Counted from the first letter of the stretch, positions 1-8,387 are shown. The stretch: 54,024 bases of DNA from Tissierellia bacterium (GCA_030537855.1 JAUNVD010000012.1:1-54024); one strand, 5' to 3'. Notes: generated by a model from the sequence alone, not told the origin. Made by a program: numbers and translations.

Positions 1-1061
1 GCAACTTACTTAGTAATAATTACCGGTATACTTTTAGCTTTGATAGGAATCTTAACCATGACTCCCTTTTTAAAACTTATGGGGGCTTCTGGAGAAAGTT
101 TAGCCTTTGGAGAAAATTATCTTCGAATAGCCTTACTGGGATCTATCTTTTGGATTGGTGGAATTGGCTATAATATGATTATTCGAGCCGAAGGAAAAAT
201 GGGTACGGCAGCATGGATGATGGGTCTTGGTCTACTTATTAATGTTATTGCAAACTACATATTTATGGCAATCTTAGACCTTGGTGTAGAAGGAGCTGCT
301 TGGGGAACCAATATAGGTATGTTTGTTTATATCCTTTTATTCTTCCTCTACTGCTTCAAAGGAAAAGCCAGTTTTCAAGCCAATCCGAAAAAAATTTATC
401 GGGACAAAGAAATCAAAAAAGAAATCCTAAGTTTAGGTTTCCCTTCCTTCCTGATGACTATTATGACAGTGATTAAGGAATGATTATCATGTCATCCTTA
501 AATGAATATGGAACTGTAAAAGATGTGGCATTTTATGGAATGGTCTTTCGAATCTTTAACCTTAGTCTAACCCCTATTTATGGATTAATGAGAGCCTTAC
601 AACCTACAGTGGGGATTAACTTTGGGGCAGAAAAATACGAAAGGGTTATTTCATCCTTTAAAATATTTGCCATTGCAGCACTTATTATTATGTTACCCCT
701 TTGGCTCATTACCATTGTATTTCCTACAAGTATCTTTAATCTTATGCTTCCTGGGAAAGAATTCTTACAAAGTGATATTACCAACTTCCGTATCTTTATG
801 ACCCTTGCTCCCTTCCTACCTGTGGTATTTATGGCTATGACTTTTTGGCCTGCTATTAAAAAACCAAAACCTGCAGGAATCATAGGAATAGCAAGACAGG
901 CATTTTTATACATTCCATTAATGATTATCTTGCCAAAATATTTTGGTATTTCTTGGATTTACAAAGGCTCCTTTTTAATTGATATATCCTTGAGCATACT
1001 GATTGTCTTTCTAATAAGTAAAGAATTTAAAGGATTACGACAACTGGAAACTAAAAAATGA
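1..1061 (+). pseudogene. MATE-family efflux transporter, 5' truncated and frameshifted
   Basis: Two overlapping reading frames together encode the C-terminal two thirds of a MATE (multi-antimicrobial extrusion) Na+ or H+/drug antiporter. The first is open from base 1 and ends at a TGA at 481-483 after the segment FPSFLMTIMTVIKE. The second begins at an ATG at 480, overlapping the stop as ATGA, and carries the continuation with MVFRIF and a GLMRALQPTVGINFGAEKYE-like segment typical of the second MATE half. An intact MATE protein would need a -1 shift near 480. I see no slippery heptamer, so this is a disrupted gene, a sequencing error, or two coupled half-proteins. The 5' end lies outside the window. 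It is not obviously tied to the neighbouring heme genes. The family is certain; the cause of the break is not. Confidence 0.8.
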
Positions 1062-1065
1062 TTAT

Positions 1066-1092
1066 AAAAAAAGGCACGAATTGTGCCTTTTT
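1066..1092. terminator. Bidirectional terminator between MATE and flavodoxin A
   Basis: AAGGCAC pairs with GTGCCTT around a five-base loop, flanked by an A run on the left and a T run on the right. It can therefore end the plus-strand MATE transcript and the minus-strand flavodoxin transcript. Confidence 0.85.
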
Positions 1093-1102
1093 CCTATAGG
1101 GT

Positions 1103-1606
1103 TTATCCTCTTAACTTTTCTTTAAAATACTTTCCTGCCTTTTCCAACTCTTCATCTGTAGCATATCTGGAAGTTATCGAGGCTTCCATCATTTGGTCTA
1201 CAATATGTTTTGGTAACACATGTTCGGGAATTCGCTTTAAATTTTCTTTTAACTTAGGATCCACAAGGCCGGGGCATAAATATACACCTAAACTTTCTTC
1301 TTCCAATAGGCTTTCTAAAGTATGATATACATCTTGACCATGTTTCGATTCTGGCTGAGCTCCTAAAGTTCCAAAAAGACCTATCTTTTTTCCTTTTACT
1401 TTATGAACCAAGGTCAAAGTACTTTTTTCTAACGTTCCCTTATCAATCCAAGAGCCTATTAAAGCAAAATCATATCCTTCTAGATTCATTTGCCCATTAA
1501 TTTTTTCTAGAGAAATATCTCCTAAATCCTTTATGGCATCATAAATACTTTTAGCCATTTTTTCAGTATTTCCTGTTTTCGAAGAATATAATACAATTCC
1601 TTTCAT
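1103..1606 (-). CDS. Flavodoxin-like protein A (167 aa)
   Basis: This is a small FMN-type electron carrier or reductase. The N-terminus MKGIVLYSSKTGNTEKMAKS holds the flavodoxin phosphate-binding loop (S/T-x-T-G-N-T). Later motifs (GSWIDKG, FGTLGAQPES, CPGLVDPK) are typical of the flavodoxin_3-type family, which includes BilS-like proteins, rather than of classical short flavodoxins. AAGGAGGT lies just upstream of the ATG. A paralogue with the same motif order is at 7857-8387, so two copies bracket the surface NEAT genes. I infer a redox role in heme or iron handling, for example electron supply for heme reduction or degradation; the sequence does not show the partner. A hairpin at 1623-1655 separates it from the NEAT gene upstream, so it may have its own transcript. 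Confidence 0.8.
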   Translation of the reverse strand: MKGIVLYSSKTGNTEKMAKSIYDAIKDLGDISLEKINGQMNLEGYDFALIGSWIDKGTLEKSTLTLVHKVKGKKIGLFGTLGAQPESKHGQDVYHTLESLLEEESLGVYLCPGLVDPKLKENLKRIPEHVLPKHIVDQMMEASITSRYATDEELEKAGKYFKEKLRG

Positions 1607-1622
1607 AATACCTCCTTAAATT

Positions 1623-1655
1623 AGAAAAGTGAATGATCATCCCATTCACTTTTCT
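1623..1655 (-). terminator. Terminator after the NEAT/Cu-amine-oxidase-N gene
   Basis: A perfect 13-bp inverted repeat (AGAAAAGTGAATG / CATTCACTTTTCT) with a seven-base loop begins five bases beyond the stop codon of the gene ending at 1660. On the minus strand it is followed by a short T-rich run. Confidence 0.8.
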
Positions 1656-1659
1656 TTCA

Positions 1660-2553
1660 TTACTTTTCTACAATAGCAGTTCTTGTCTCATTGTCCCAAT
1701 CCACCTTGGCACCAGAAATTTCTGCAATAGCACGTAAAGGTACAAAAGTACGCTCTTGACGAATAATTGCAGGAGAATCAATCTCCACCTTTGTTCCATC
1801 AGCTTTTACAATCTCTTTCGAATCAATTTTTAAAGTAACAAGGTTCTCACTTTCTCCAACAAGAACCTTTCTCTCTGCATTATTCCAATCTACTTTAAGA
1901 CCAAGTGCTTCTGAAATAAAACGAACAGGAACCATAGTCCTATCATTTTCTATAAAAGCTGGAGTTTCAGGGGTAATAATTTTACCATTTACTTTAATAT
2001 TTACCCCTTTATTTACCGGTTGTTTCGGCTTGTTTTTATTGTTAATTTGGTCTAAAACACCAGACCCACCAGCTACTTCCTTAGCCTTGTCCCACTCAAA
2101 AATCAAGTAGGCCTTTTGCTCCCCAGCTCCTGGTTGTCCACCAGATAATCCGTCCATAGCATCTACCCAAACGGCGATAAGAATCTCCCCTTCCTTACAT
2201 TGATTTCTAGTAAAAGAAAATTCTTTGGTATACTCTCCTTGAATCGGTTTACTTGTAGCTTCCACTCGACTAGAATCTGGCCCCTTGTCATAAATAAATA
2301 AATTCGTTAATTGTCCTGTTAAATTCATAAACTCCATTGGTTTAAAATTTAATTGATATACTGCTTTTCCGTCTTTTTCTGTCACTTTTGCCACATGCTT
2401 AATAGCATTGGTAGCCATAGACTTCTTTCCCGGTTCCTTCGAATAATGACCTACATCCACAGGTACCTCATAAACTTTTTCTCCATCAGCAAAAGCGGAA
2501 ATCGGAGTAAAAAGTAGCATTCCTATTAAAATAAACGTTAAAAATTTCTTCAT
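1660..2553 (-). CDS. Secreted NEAT-domain protein with copper-amine-oxidase-N repeats (297 aa)
   Basis: This is a predicted extracellular heme-binding protein. A signal peptide covers residues 1-22 (hydrophobic, ending SAFA). One NEAT domain spans about 27-160: YEVPVDV strand, SMATNA helix (S45-M46), LTNLF strand, and the VDAMDGLSGGQPGAGEQ loop (M133) before the last strand. Two copper-amine-oxidase N-like repeats follow at about 183-240 and 241-297, each with a (M/F)VP(V/L)R motif; such repeats occur on many clostridial surface proteins and probably attach to the wall. There is no LPXTG motif and no C-terminal membrane segment. The usual NEAT heme tyrosines (YxxxY) are absent and a Met sits at that place. 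It follows the SLH-NEAT gene after a terminator-like hairpin. I infer a hemophore or wall-associated heme relay. Confidence 0.85.
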   Translation of the reverse strand: MKKFLTFILIGMLLFTPISAFADGEKVYEVPVDVGHYSKEPGKKSMATNAIKHVAKVTEKDGKAVYQLNFKPMEFMNLTGQLTNLFIYDKGPDSSRVEATSKPIQGEYTKEFSFTRNQCKEGEILIAVWVDAMDGLSGGQPGAGEQKAYLIFEWDKAKEVAGGSGVLDQINNKNKPKQPVNKGVNIKVNGKIITPETPAFIENDRTMVPVRFISEALGLKVDWNNAERKVLVGESENLVTLKIDSKEIVKADGTKVEIDSPAIIRQERTFVPLRAIAEISGAKVDWDNETRTAIVEK

Positions 2554-2568
2554 ATTTCCTCCTACATG

Positions 2569-2602
2569 AAAAAGAGGTCAAGGTCTCCCTTGACCCTCTT
2601 TT
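2569..2602 (-). terminator. Terminator after the SLH-NEAT gene
   Basis: Read on the minus strand, a GC-rich stem (GAGGGTCAAGG / CCTTGACCTC, one bulged base) closes a four-base loop and is followed by TTTTT. It starts immediately after the stop of the gene ending at 2604. Confidence 0.85.
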
Positions 2603-2603
2603 C

Positions 2604-5600
2604 TTACTTATGATCAATGTTATACAATACTTGTGCTACTTGAGCTCTTGTAAAGTCTGTTTTTGGACTAAAGGTTCCGTCGTCCATTCCTTTCACTACA
2701 CCTTTTTTCGCCATTTCACTAACAGCATCTTTTGCCCAAGGTGATATATTCCCCTTATCTTTAAAGGTTGTATTTTCCTTTTCTTTTAAATTTACATTGA
2801 AAGTCTTTAGATAACGACTCATAATCACTGCCATTTCTTCCCTCGTTAAGGTACGATTTGGTTCAAAGGCGTTATAGCCTGTTCCTTTCACAACCCCTAG
2901 ACTTTCTGCCCAGTTTACATAAGGAGCATAGAACATATCAGATTTTACATCCTTAAACTTAGCACCTGCATATTCTCCTGTGTCTACTTTAGCAATTCGT
3001 CCAAGTACTGTTACAAACTCTCCTCTTGTAATTCCTCGATTTGGTGTAAAAGTTGAGGCGGAAGTTCCTTTAAAGTATCCTTTTTCTACCACATATTCAA
3101 TAGCAGTTTTTGCCCAATGGTTTACCACATCTGTAAATGTAGAAGTAGGTTGAACTGCAGGAGTAATCTTAGGTTCTACAACTGGTTTCTTTTCTTCCAC
3201 CTTTGGTTCCACGGTAGGTGCTGGACTAAAGTTTGGCGCTTCTGCCTTTCCTTTCGAGACAACTTTGGCTCTAGACCAGTCAAAGGAAAGAATGGCATCT
3301 TGTTCCCCTGCTCCTGGTGTGCCCCCAGCAATTTCATCCATAGCATCCACCCAAACAGCCACTTTTACCTTAGAATCCTTTTGATTTCTGGTAAAGGCCC
3401 ATACATTATTGGCATAACTTGAAGCTACTGTTTTATTTGGTTGGTATACGAATAATTTAGTTAGATTCCCAACAAACATCTTCCCACCAAATTCTTTTTC
3501 CATTGGAACGAACTGAACATAGTAAGTGTATTTCCCATTTTGTTCAATTACCGTAGCTGTATGATTGACTGCATTATTTGCCATAGAATATCCACTATCA
3601 TAGGCTTTTAACACTTCAACCGGCACTTCATAAGTGTTTACATTACTTGTTGTTTCCGTTCCAGGTGTAATTGGTTGATTCGTATTTCCTGGATTGGAAG
3701 GAGTAATAGGAGCAGAAGGAGATCCTGGTTGACTTGTACTTTCTTTAACCAAGGATTGTCTTTTGGCTCGTAACATCGTTGCCGCTTCGTCCACTTCTTT
3801 TTGTGTTGCATAAGGTTGTTGATTTAAAACCACTGCCGTTGTTAATGCTTGATTAAAAGCATTCCAACTTTCTCTCGTATATTCATTGTAGGCTAAATTT
3901 AATGAATCTTGAATTTCTCGGAATAATTGGCCTTTATCAGCCCCTGTAGGAACACCTGGAGTAACAGGTGGCTTTGGTTGATCTGGACTTGGTGTATCTG
4001 GATTTGGGGTGTTAGAATCTTCTAATGTCGCCTTATCCCAGTCAAATTTTAAAAGGGCATTTTGTTCCCCATCTCCTGGATTTCCACCAGCTATTTCATC
4101 CATTGCATCTACCCAAACACTAACCGATAGTTCTTTTTCATTGGCCTCAGGTCTTGTAAAAGAATAAGCAGTATTGTATGGATCTTCATCAATACTCACT
4201 TTTTGCGCTTCCACTCTAGGTGGTTTTGGATTACTTAAAGTGGGCTTCTCACTGTTTATAAATAGATTTGTAAGTTGTCCGTCAATACCGGAAAATACAA
4301 TTGGCTTAAATTTTAAAGTATAATGTGCCCTTCCTTCTTCATCAACGACTACCTTTGCCATAGGATTGATGGCTCCATCTGCCATAGACTTTTGTTTTCC
4401 ATCTGGATGTTTCCATACGGACACTGGTACCAAATAGGTTTTTTCCTTACTTGGTACTGGAGTAGTACCGTCTTTATCCTTTAAATTTGCAATGGCTGTT
4501 TGTAAATCTGTTACAGCTTTTTCTACTTGTTCTTCTGTAGCTTTTTCATTGCCATAAATCGTTTTTGCAACACTTAACGCTTCCTGAAATGGTTTTACAC
4601 TTTCTGGGGTTTTATTTTTTAAATCTATAGTTTCACTTTGGTCTATCACTTCTTTTAAATTTGTCTTATCCACTATTTTTTTATCTTTTAACCCGACAAT
4701 GGCATTGTGTAAATCTTGAAGTCCCTGTCGTATGGTATCTTGGCTAGAATCTGGCCCTAAGGCTTCTAATTTTTCAATGACATCCATAAGTTCTTTTGCA
4801 GATTCTTCTGTTTTTGTACTGAGGTCGATTGCCTTTGCTTCTTTAATTTTTTCAGCTAATTCATCCGTACTTTGAATTTTTCTTGTAGAATATACATTTG
4901 GTGGCTTTACAAATAAGAGTGGAGTTTCAATAAAATCAAAATCCTTTCCCATATCCTCTCCATAGATAACAGTAATTCCATCTACGGGATTATGCATAGT
5001 TGAGCCTTTTACCAATTCATTAATGGGTACATTATGAATGATAGCTTCTTGAGATACCGTCGCCCCATCTGTATAAACAGGTTTTCCGCCTTCTTTATAA
5101 GAATCTTGAGGATTGTTAAAGGTGATTTTTTTAATATCCTTAAATTCTATTGTTAAATCCCATTTATTATTTCTATCTTTATAAGAATAGGTATTGGTGT
5201 CCTTGTTATAATTAGGATTGTCCAAATATTTATCCAATACAAAAAAACTATCATTCTTAAGTGTTTTTCCATAATAACTAGAAGCCCCAAAATTATATTG
5301 AGGGTTTAGTTTAATATGAAGATCTGCTATTCCATCCTTTACTGTATAGGTATATTTTGGAATAGGATCTGTGATTTCCCAAGCTGTATAATCATCATCG
5401 AGGCGTGTTGCTTTAGAAGGAATATAGATACTTTTACCCCTTTCATGGGCTGCCTCGTCTTTAGTGGTAATCTGTTGCCAAGCATTGAAAGGCTTTACAT
5501 TAGATTCATTATTAGCCACACCAGATTCATAGGTTCCATCGGGAAAATTGGTATTCACAAGAGTTAAGGGTTGTTGGTACCCTCTATAGACTTTTCCACT

Positions 5601-6812
5601 AGCGTCTTTATTTGCTTCTCCTTGAATCCCTACCATATTGCCCATAACATTTAAAGTGTATCCCATAGATTGTGTGTTATTTGTTCCTTCTATATCAGGA
5701 TTTCTCATCGCATCTACATCTACGATAATTTGACGTTCTCCAGCATCGTTACCTAATAAGGGCATAATAAAGGATTTTGGATATTCTTCCCCAGAAATAG
5801 GTTCTATATAGGTTTCTCCAGTTTTTTTCGCTTCATAGGTTCCTACTCCTCCCCATATCCCAGGATCATTATAATATTTCGTATAGCAAAGGTTTAGAAG
5901 ATGTCCATAGGTACCTAAAAAGTACATTCTTCTAAATTCTGGGTAAAGTGTTTTATTCCCATCTTCATCTACCTTTAATTTAATATTTTCTCGAACGACA
6001 GCTCCTGCTCCCATAGAATACAGTCCTGGACCACCATGAAGACGTGGAATTACAGGTAAAGTATATTCTCCAGGAGCCATATCCTTTGGAAGAGGTTCAA
6101 TAGTATCTATACTAAAGAAATAATATCCTTCTGTCGCACCTACAAGTATCATATTCACATCGTTTTTATCTCTTTCAAAAAAGGCCGGTCCTACTTTTAT
6201 TAAAGTTTCATCTTCTACTTTTCCATAGCTAGCATCATTTACAGTAATTTCCTGAATCTCAGCCCCCTGTCGACGTTCTTCTAAAGGTTTATAAAGCACG
6301 CTTGTACTATGTTCCCAAAGAGGTTCTTTCATTTTCATTCTTAAAAAGGCGCCATCCCCTTCTTTCTTGTTTTTTGTGTACTCATGTTTACGATTAGCAT
6401 ATATTTTATATCCAAAATAAGTGTATACATCTTTTCCATTTTCTTTTTCAACATGCATTTGATCCTTATGATATTGAAAGAATTCTTGCATAATAGGACT
6501 ATTAGGATCTAACTTTTCCACTTTAAATTCAAAATCTTCATTTGCCTTTTTCTTAATTTCTGGCCATGCATCATCTCTGATATTATAATCATCATCCATC
6601 CACTGAAATAAAAGTGGGTAATCCCAATCAACCCAAAAATGATAGTTGATTAATTCAGCACCTGTAACTTGATCTACTATTTTATAGGGATCATCATTTG
6701 TCTCTTGTGCATAAGAAATAGGGTTACCACTTATAGGTTGAAAGACAGATAAACCTGACAAGAGTAAGGCAAATACTAAAATAATTGGAAAAAATTTTAA
6801 TTGTTTTTTCAT
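2604..6812 (-). CDS. Giant SLH-anchored multi-NEAT surface protein (1402 aa)
   Basis: The start is the ATG at 6812 behind AAGGAGA; longer versions run into a terminator. Order: signal peptide (1-35); about 600 residues I do not recognise as a whole; helical FIVAR-like repeats (645-780); NEAT (793-926, S809-M810 and VDAM904); Pro/Asp-rich linker; another helical repeat (955-1025); NEAT (1060-1184, S1076-M1077 and VDAM1158); Pro-rich linker; three SLH repeats (1225-1400). SLH repeats bind pyruvylated secondary wall polymer, so the protein is held at the cell surface. The N-terminal region holds a further NEAT-like stretch (248-395) with LYSMGAGA and VDVDAM369. NEAT domains bind heme in other Gram-positives; here I infer the first heme receptor, possibly for hemoproteins through the unknown N-terminal part. 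Confidence 0.85.
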   Translation of the reverse strand: MKKQLKFFPIILVFALLLSGLSVFQPISGNPISYAQETNDDPYKIVDQVTGAELINYHFWVDWDYPLLFQWMDDDYNIRDDAWPEIKKKANEDFEFKVEKLDPNSPIMQEFFQYHKDQMHVEKENGKDVYTYFGYKIYANRKHEYTKNKKEGDGAFLRMKMKEPLWEHSTSVLYKPLEERRQGAEIQEITVNDASYGKVEDETLIKVGPAFFERDKNDVNMILVGATEGYYFFSIDTIEPLPKDMAPGEYTLPVIPRLHGGPGLYSMGAGAVVRENIKLKVDEDGNKTLYPEFRRMYFLGTYGHLLNLCYTKYYNDPGIWGGVGTYEAKKTGETYIEPISGEEYPKSFIMPLLGNDAGERQIIVDVDAMRNPDIEGTNNTQSMGYTLNVMGNMVGIQGEANKDASGKVYRGYQQPLTLVNTNFPDGTYESGVANNESNVKPFNAWQQITTKDEAAHERGKSIYIPSKATRLDDDYTAWEITDPIPKYTYTVKDGIADLHIKLNPQYNFGASSYYGKTLKNDSFFVLDKYLDNPNYNKDTNTYSYKDRNNKWDLTIEFKDIKKITFNNPQDSYKEGGKPVYTDGATVSQEAIIHNVPINELVKGSTMHNPVDGITVIYGEDMGKDFDFIETPLLFVKPPNVYSTRKIQSTDELAEKIKEAKAIDLSTKTEESAKELMDVIEKLEALGPDSSQDTIRQGLQDLHNAIVGLKDKKIVDKTNLKEVIDQSETIDLKNKTPESVKPFQEALSVAKTIYGNEKATEEQVEKAVTDLQTAIANLKDKDGTTPVPSKEKTYLVPVSVWKHPDGKQKSMADGAINPMAKVVVDEEGRAHYTLKFKPIVFSGIDGQLTNLFINSEKPTLSNPKPPRVEAQKVSIDEDPYNTAYSFTRPEANEKELSVSVWVDAMDEIAGGNPGDGEQNALLKFDWDKATLEDSNTPNPDTPSPDQPKPPVTPGVPTGADKGQLFREIQDSLNLAYNEYTRESWNAFNQALTTAVVLNQQPYATQKEVDEAATMLRAKRQSLVKESTSQPGSPSAPITPSNPGNTNQPITPGTETTSNVNTYEVPVEVLKAYDSGYSMANNAVNHTATVIEQNGKYTYYVQFVPMEKEFGGKMFVGNLTKLFVYQPNKTVASSYANNVWAFTRNQKDSKVKVAVWVDAMDEIAGGTPGAGEQDAILSFDWSRAKVVSKGKAEAPNFSPAPTVEPKVEEKKPVVEPKITPAVQPTSTFTDVVNHWAKTAIEYVVEKGYFKGTSASTFTPNRGITRGEFVTVLGRIAKVDTGEYAGAKFKDVKSDMFYAPYVNWAESLGVVKGTGYNAFEPNRTLTREEMAVIMSRYLKTFNVNLKEKENTTFKDKGNISPWAKDAVSEMAKKGVVKGMDDGTFSPKTDFTRAQVAQVLYNIDHK

Positions 6813-6830
6813 TACATCTCCTTTTGAAAA

Positions 6831-6858
6831 TAAAAAGGGAAGCAACGCTTCCCTTTTA
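6831..6858 (-). terminator. Hairpin terminator after the small NEAT gene
   Basis: AAAAGGGAAGC and GCTTCCCTTTT form an 11-bp stem around three bases. On the minus strand a TTTTTATTTTC run follows. It begins just after the stop at 6865 and lies upstream of the SLH gene, which it could attenuate. Confidence 0.85.
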
Positions 6859-6864
6859 TACTAT

Positions 6865-7506
6865 TTATTTATTCATAGCAAGTCTTGCGTTTCGATTCAT
6901 CATCTTATCTCCAACAACTGCTAATCCTCCCGAATCTGCTAAATTGGTTTCAAACCAAATTTTATAATGGCCATTGTATCCTCCAACTGGTTCATCATAA
7001 AAATCACTCACTGGCATGGTAATTGTAAAGAATTCTGGTACTCTTTTGTCACTGTTAACAGCTTTTTTATCTCCATGTGCAGTGGCTTGGATTAAATCAC
7101 CAGCTTTATTTCTAAAGTGGATTTCTGTAGGATCTGCCCAATATGTTTTACCTAGAATTGTCTTAGAAACAGGTTGGGTGTATAATGTAAATTCATAATT
7201 GTCTCCTACTCTTTCTATGGTACACTGTGCTTTTTTAAATGCACCATCGGACATAGATAATTTATCTTTATCTCTATGATAAACTTTAAAATCTGCTCCT
7301 TCTGTTGCAGTTGGAGTCGCCATTCTTGAGAATTTATCAGCTTTTAATTCTTTGTCTGAAAAGTCAATGGTATCTGCAATTTCTTTTAATTGTGCAGGTG
7401 TCAATTCAATGCCATCTACTTTAACATTTGCAAAGCTTGCACTAGGAATTAGTAATGCAAGTAATAGTGCTAGTAACATTAATCTTGTAAAAATATTCTT
7501 TTTCAT
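6865..7506 (-). CDS. Small secreted divergent NEAT protein (213 aa)
   Basis: The start is the ATG at 7506, with GGAGGTG directly upstream and a clear signal peptide following (residues 1-26, ending SASFA). A reading frame open further upstream has no better start. Residues 72-185 look like a divergent NEAT domain: FKVYHRDKDKLSMSDGAF (S84-M85), then the strand YEFTLYTQPV, then FFTITMPVSDFYDEPVGGYN and the last strand GHYKIWF. Unlike the other NEAT domains here it has tyrosines (Y170, Y177, Y181), not Met, near the last strand, so its heme ligand may differ. There is no anchor, so it is probably released or wall-trapped. It is the first gene of the surface block and is preceded by a long leader with hairpins. 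Confidence 0.7.
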   Translation of the reverse strand: MKKNIFTRLMLLALLLALLIPSASFANVKVDGIELTPAQLKEIADTIDFSDKELKADKFSRMATPTATEGADFKVYHRDKDKLSMSDGAFKKAQCTIERVGDNYEFTLYTQPVSKTILGKTYWADPTEIHFRNKAGDLIQATAHGDKKAVNSDKRVPEFFTITMPVSDFYDEPVGGYNGHYKIWFETNLADSGGLAVVGDKMMNRNARLAMNK

Positions 7507-7583
7507 CTTCACCTCCATAAACTTTTTGTTAATTACATTCAAAATGCAATGCATTTTAGGAATACACGTACAACTTGTCCCAA

Positions 7584-7599
7584 CCTCTATGTATAGAGG
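7584..7599 (-). repeat. Short hairpin in NEAT-block leader
   Basis: CCTCTA pairs with TAGAGG across a four-base loop, four bases downstream (minus strand) of the mini-ORF stop. It has no T run and is not a standard terminator. Confidence 0.45.
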
Positions 7600-7602
7600 C
7601 CT

Positions 7603-7634
7603 TTAATTGTTCTTCTTGAACAAGAACCACCTCC
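7603..7634 (-). promoter_or_regulatory. Possible six-codon leader peptide with strong RBS
   Basis: On the minus strand GGAGG is followed after six bases by TTG and five more codons to TAA (reading M/L-F-K-K-N-N). Within and across it TTCTTG/CAAGAA and TTGTTC/GAACAA can form mutually exclusive stems, and another hairpin follows at 7584-7599. The arrangement looks like a translated leader, but the coding potential of six codons cannot be shown by sequence alone. Confidence 0.3.
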
Positions 7635-7650
7635 TATTGTTACTTATATT

Positions 7651-7663
7651 CGATAGACTATCG
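7651..7663. promoter_or_regulatory. Palindrome, candidate operator
   Basis: CGATAG and CTATCG flank a single A, giving a perfect 13-base palindrome upstream of the surface NEAT block. The size suits a repressor site. The protein that binds it is unknown. Confidence 0.3.
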
Positions 7664-7856
7664 TATCTTTATGAGGAAACATCATATTATATAATCTTCC
7701 TCTTAGTATTCATTATAAAATATAGTTTTATTTTGTATTTCATATATTAATCATATTTATTTACAAAATTATGAATAGATTTTACTCTTATATTCTATAC
7801 TTATAATGAATATTCTCGAGGAACATCTTTTTGTCAAAGTTCGTAACAATTTCTTG

Positions 7857-8387
7857 TTATTTTTCAGAGTAGGCTTTTAAGAATTTGTTTATTTTATTTT
7901 TAAAATACTCTCCCGCTTCTTCCAATTCTTCTTCCGTTGCATTTCTAGAATTCTTACTTGTTGTAATCATCTTTTCCTTAATCTTTTTTGGAACAGCCAT
8001 TCCTACTAAGCCTTCCAGTCTTTTTACCATTTTCGGGTCAACTTTTCCCGGACAAAGGTAGGTTCCTAAGGAAGTGTAATCTTCCAATAACTTTTCTAAA
8101 TTCCTACTTACTTTTTGTCCATGTTCCGAATTGGGCATAGCACCTAGGGTACAAAAAAGTCCTAGGTTTTTTATTTTTACTTTTTCTATATATTTTAATG
8201 CTTGAGGGTTAGGTTTTCCCCGATCCACCCAAGCCCCTACAAGGGCAAAGTCATAACCTTCTAATGTCTTTTTATCTTTAATGTCAAAGATTTCAACTTC
8301 TGTTATTTCTTTTACTTTTTCATAAATCACTTCTGCCATTTTTTTCGTATTTCCTGTTCTTGTGGAATAAAGTATAATTCCTTTCAT
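7857..8387 (-). CDS. Flavodoxin-like protein B (176 aa)
   Basis: This is a paralogue of the protein at 1103-1606, sharing the start MKGI(I/V)LYS(T/S)(R/K)TGNT and the later motifs G(A/S)W(V/I)D(R/K)G, GLF(C/G)TLGA and CPG(K/L)VDPK. The TGNT loop indicates FMN binding. The start overlaps the end of the ATPase gene by four bases, so it is translationally coupled to the heme importer and is the last gene of that operon. This coupling is the best evidence for a job with imported heme, such as reducing heme iron or feeding electrons to a heme-degrading enzyme encoded elsewhere. No radical-SAM heme-opening enzyme is in the window. Protoporphyrinogen oxidase (HemG-like) activity is an alternative that I consider less likely. 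Confidence 0.82.
   Translation of the reverse strand: MKGIILYSTRTGNTKKMAEVIYEKVKEITEVEIFDIKDKKTLEGYDFALVGAWVDRGKPNPQALKYIEKVKIKNLGLFCTLGAMPNSEHGQKVSRNLEKLLEDYTSLGTYLCPGKVDPKMVKRLEGLVGMAVPKKIKEKMITTSKNSRNATEEELEEAGEYFKNKINKFLKAYSEK

Larger units (their letters stand above)
7507..7856 (-). other. Leader and promoter region of the surface NEAT block
   Basis: This 350-base gap separates flavodoxin B from the small NEAT gene. It holds, in minus-strand order, a very AT-rich stretch where a promoter must lie, a perfect palindrome CGATAG-A-CTATCG at 7651-7663, a ribosome-binding site with a six-codon mini-ORF (7603-7634), a CCTCTA/TAGAGG hairpin at 7584-7599, and an AAAATGC/GCATTTT inverted repeat at about 7545. 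I could not assign a convincing -35/-10 pair. Confidence 0.5.

Noticed and set aside
1660-2553. Copper amine oxidase activity for the protein with copper-amine-oxidase-N repeats.
   Set aside because: Only the small N-type repeats are present. The catalytic domain of amine oxidases is absent, and these repeats are common wall-type modules in clostridia.
3117-3422. Plus-strand open frame of 101 codons inside the SLH-NEAT gene.
   Set aside because: It is antisense to a clear NEAT/SLH coding sequence, lacks a ribosome-binding site and has a biased, low-complexity composition.
2604-6812. Repeated NEAT and helical segments as a possible DNA repeat array or CRISPR.
   Set aside because: The repeats are at protein level, diverged in DNA and in frame. 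No array of short identical repeats with spacers occurs in the window.
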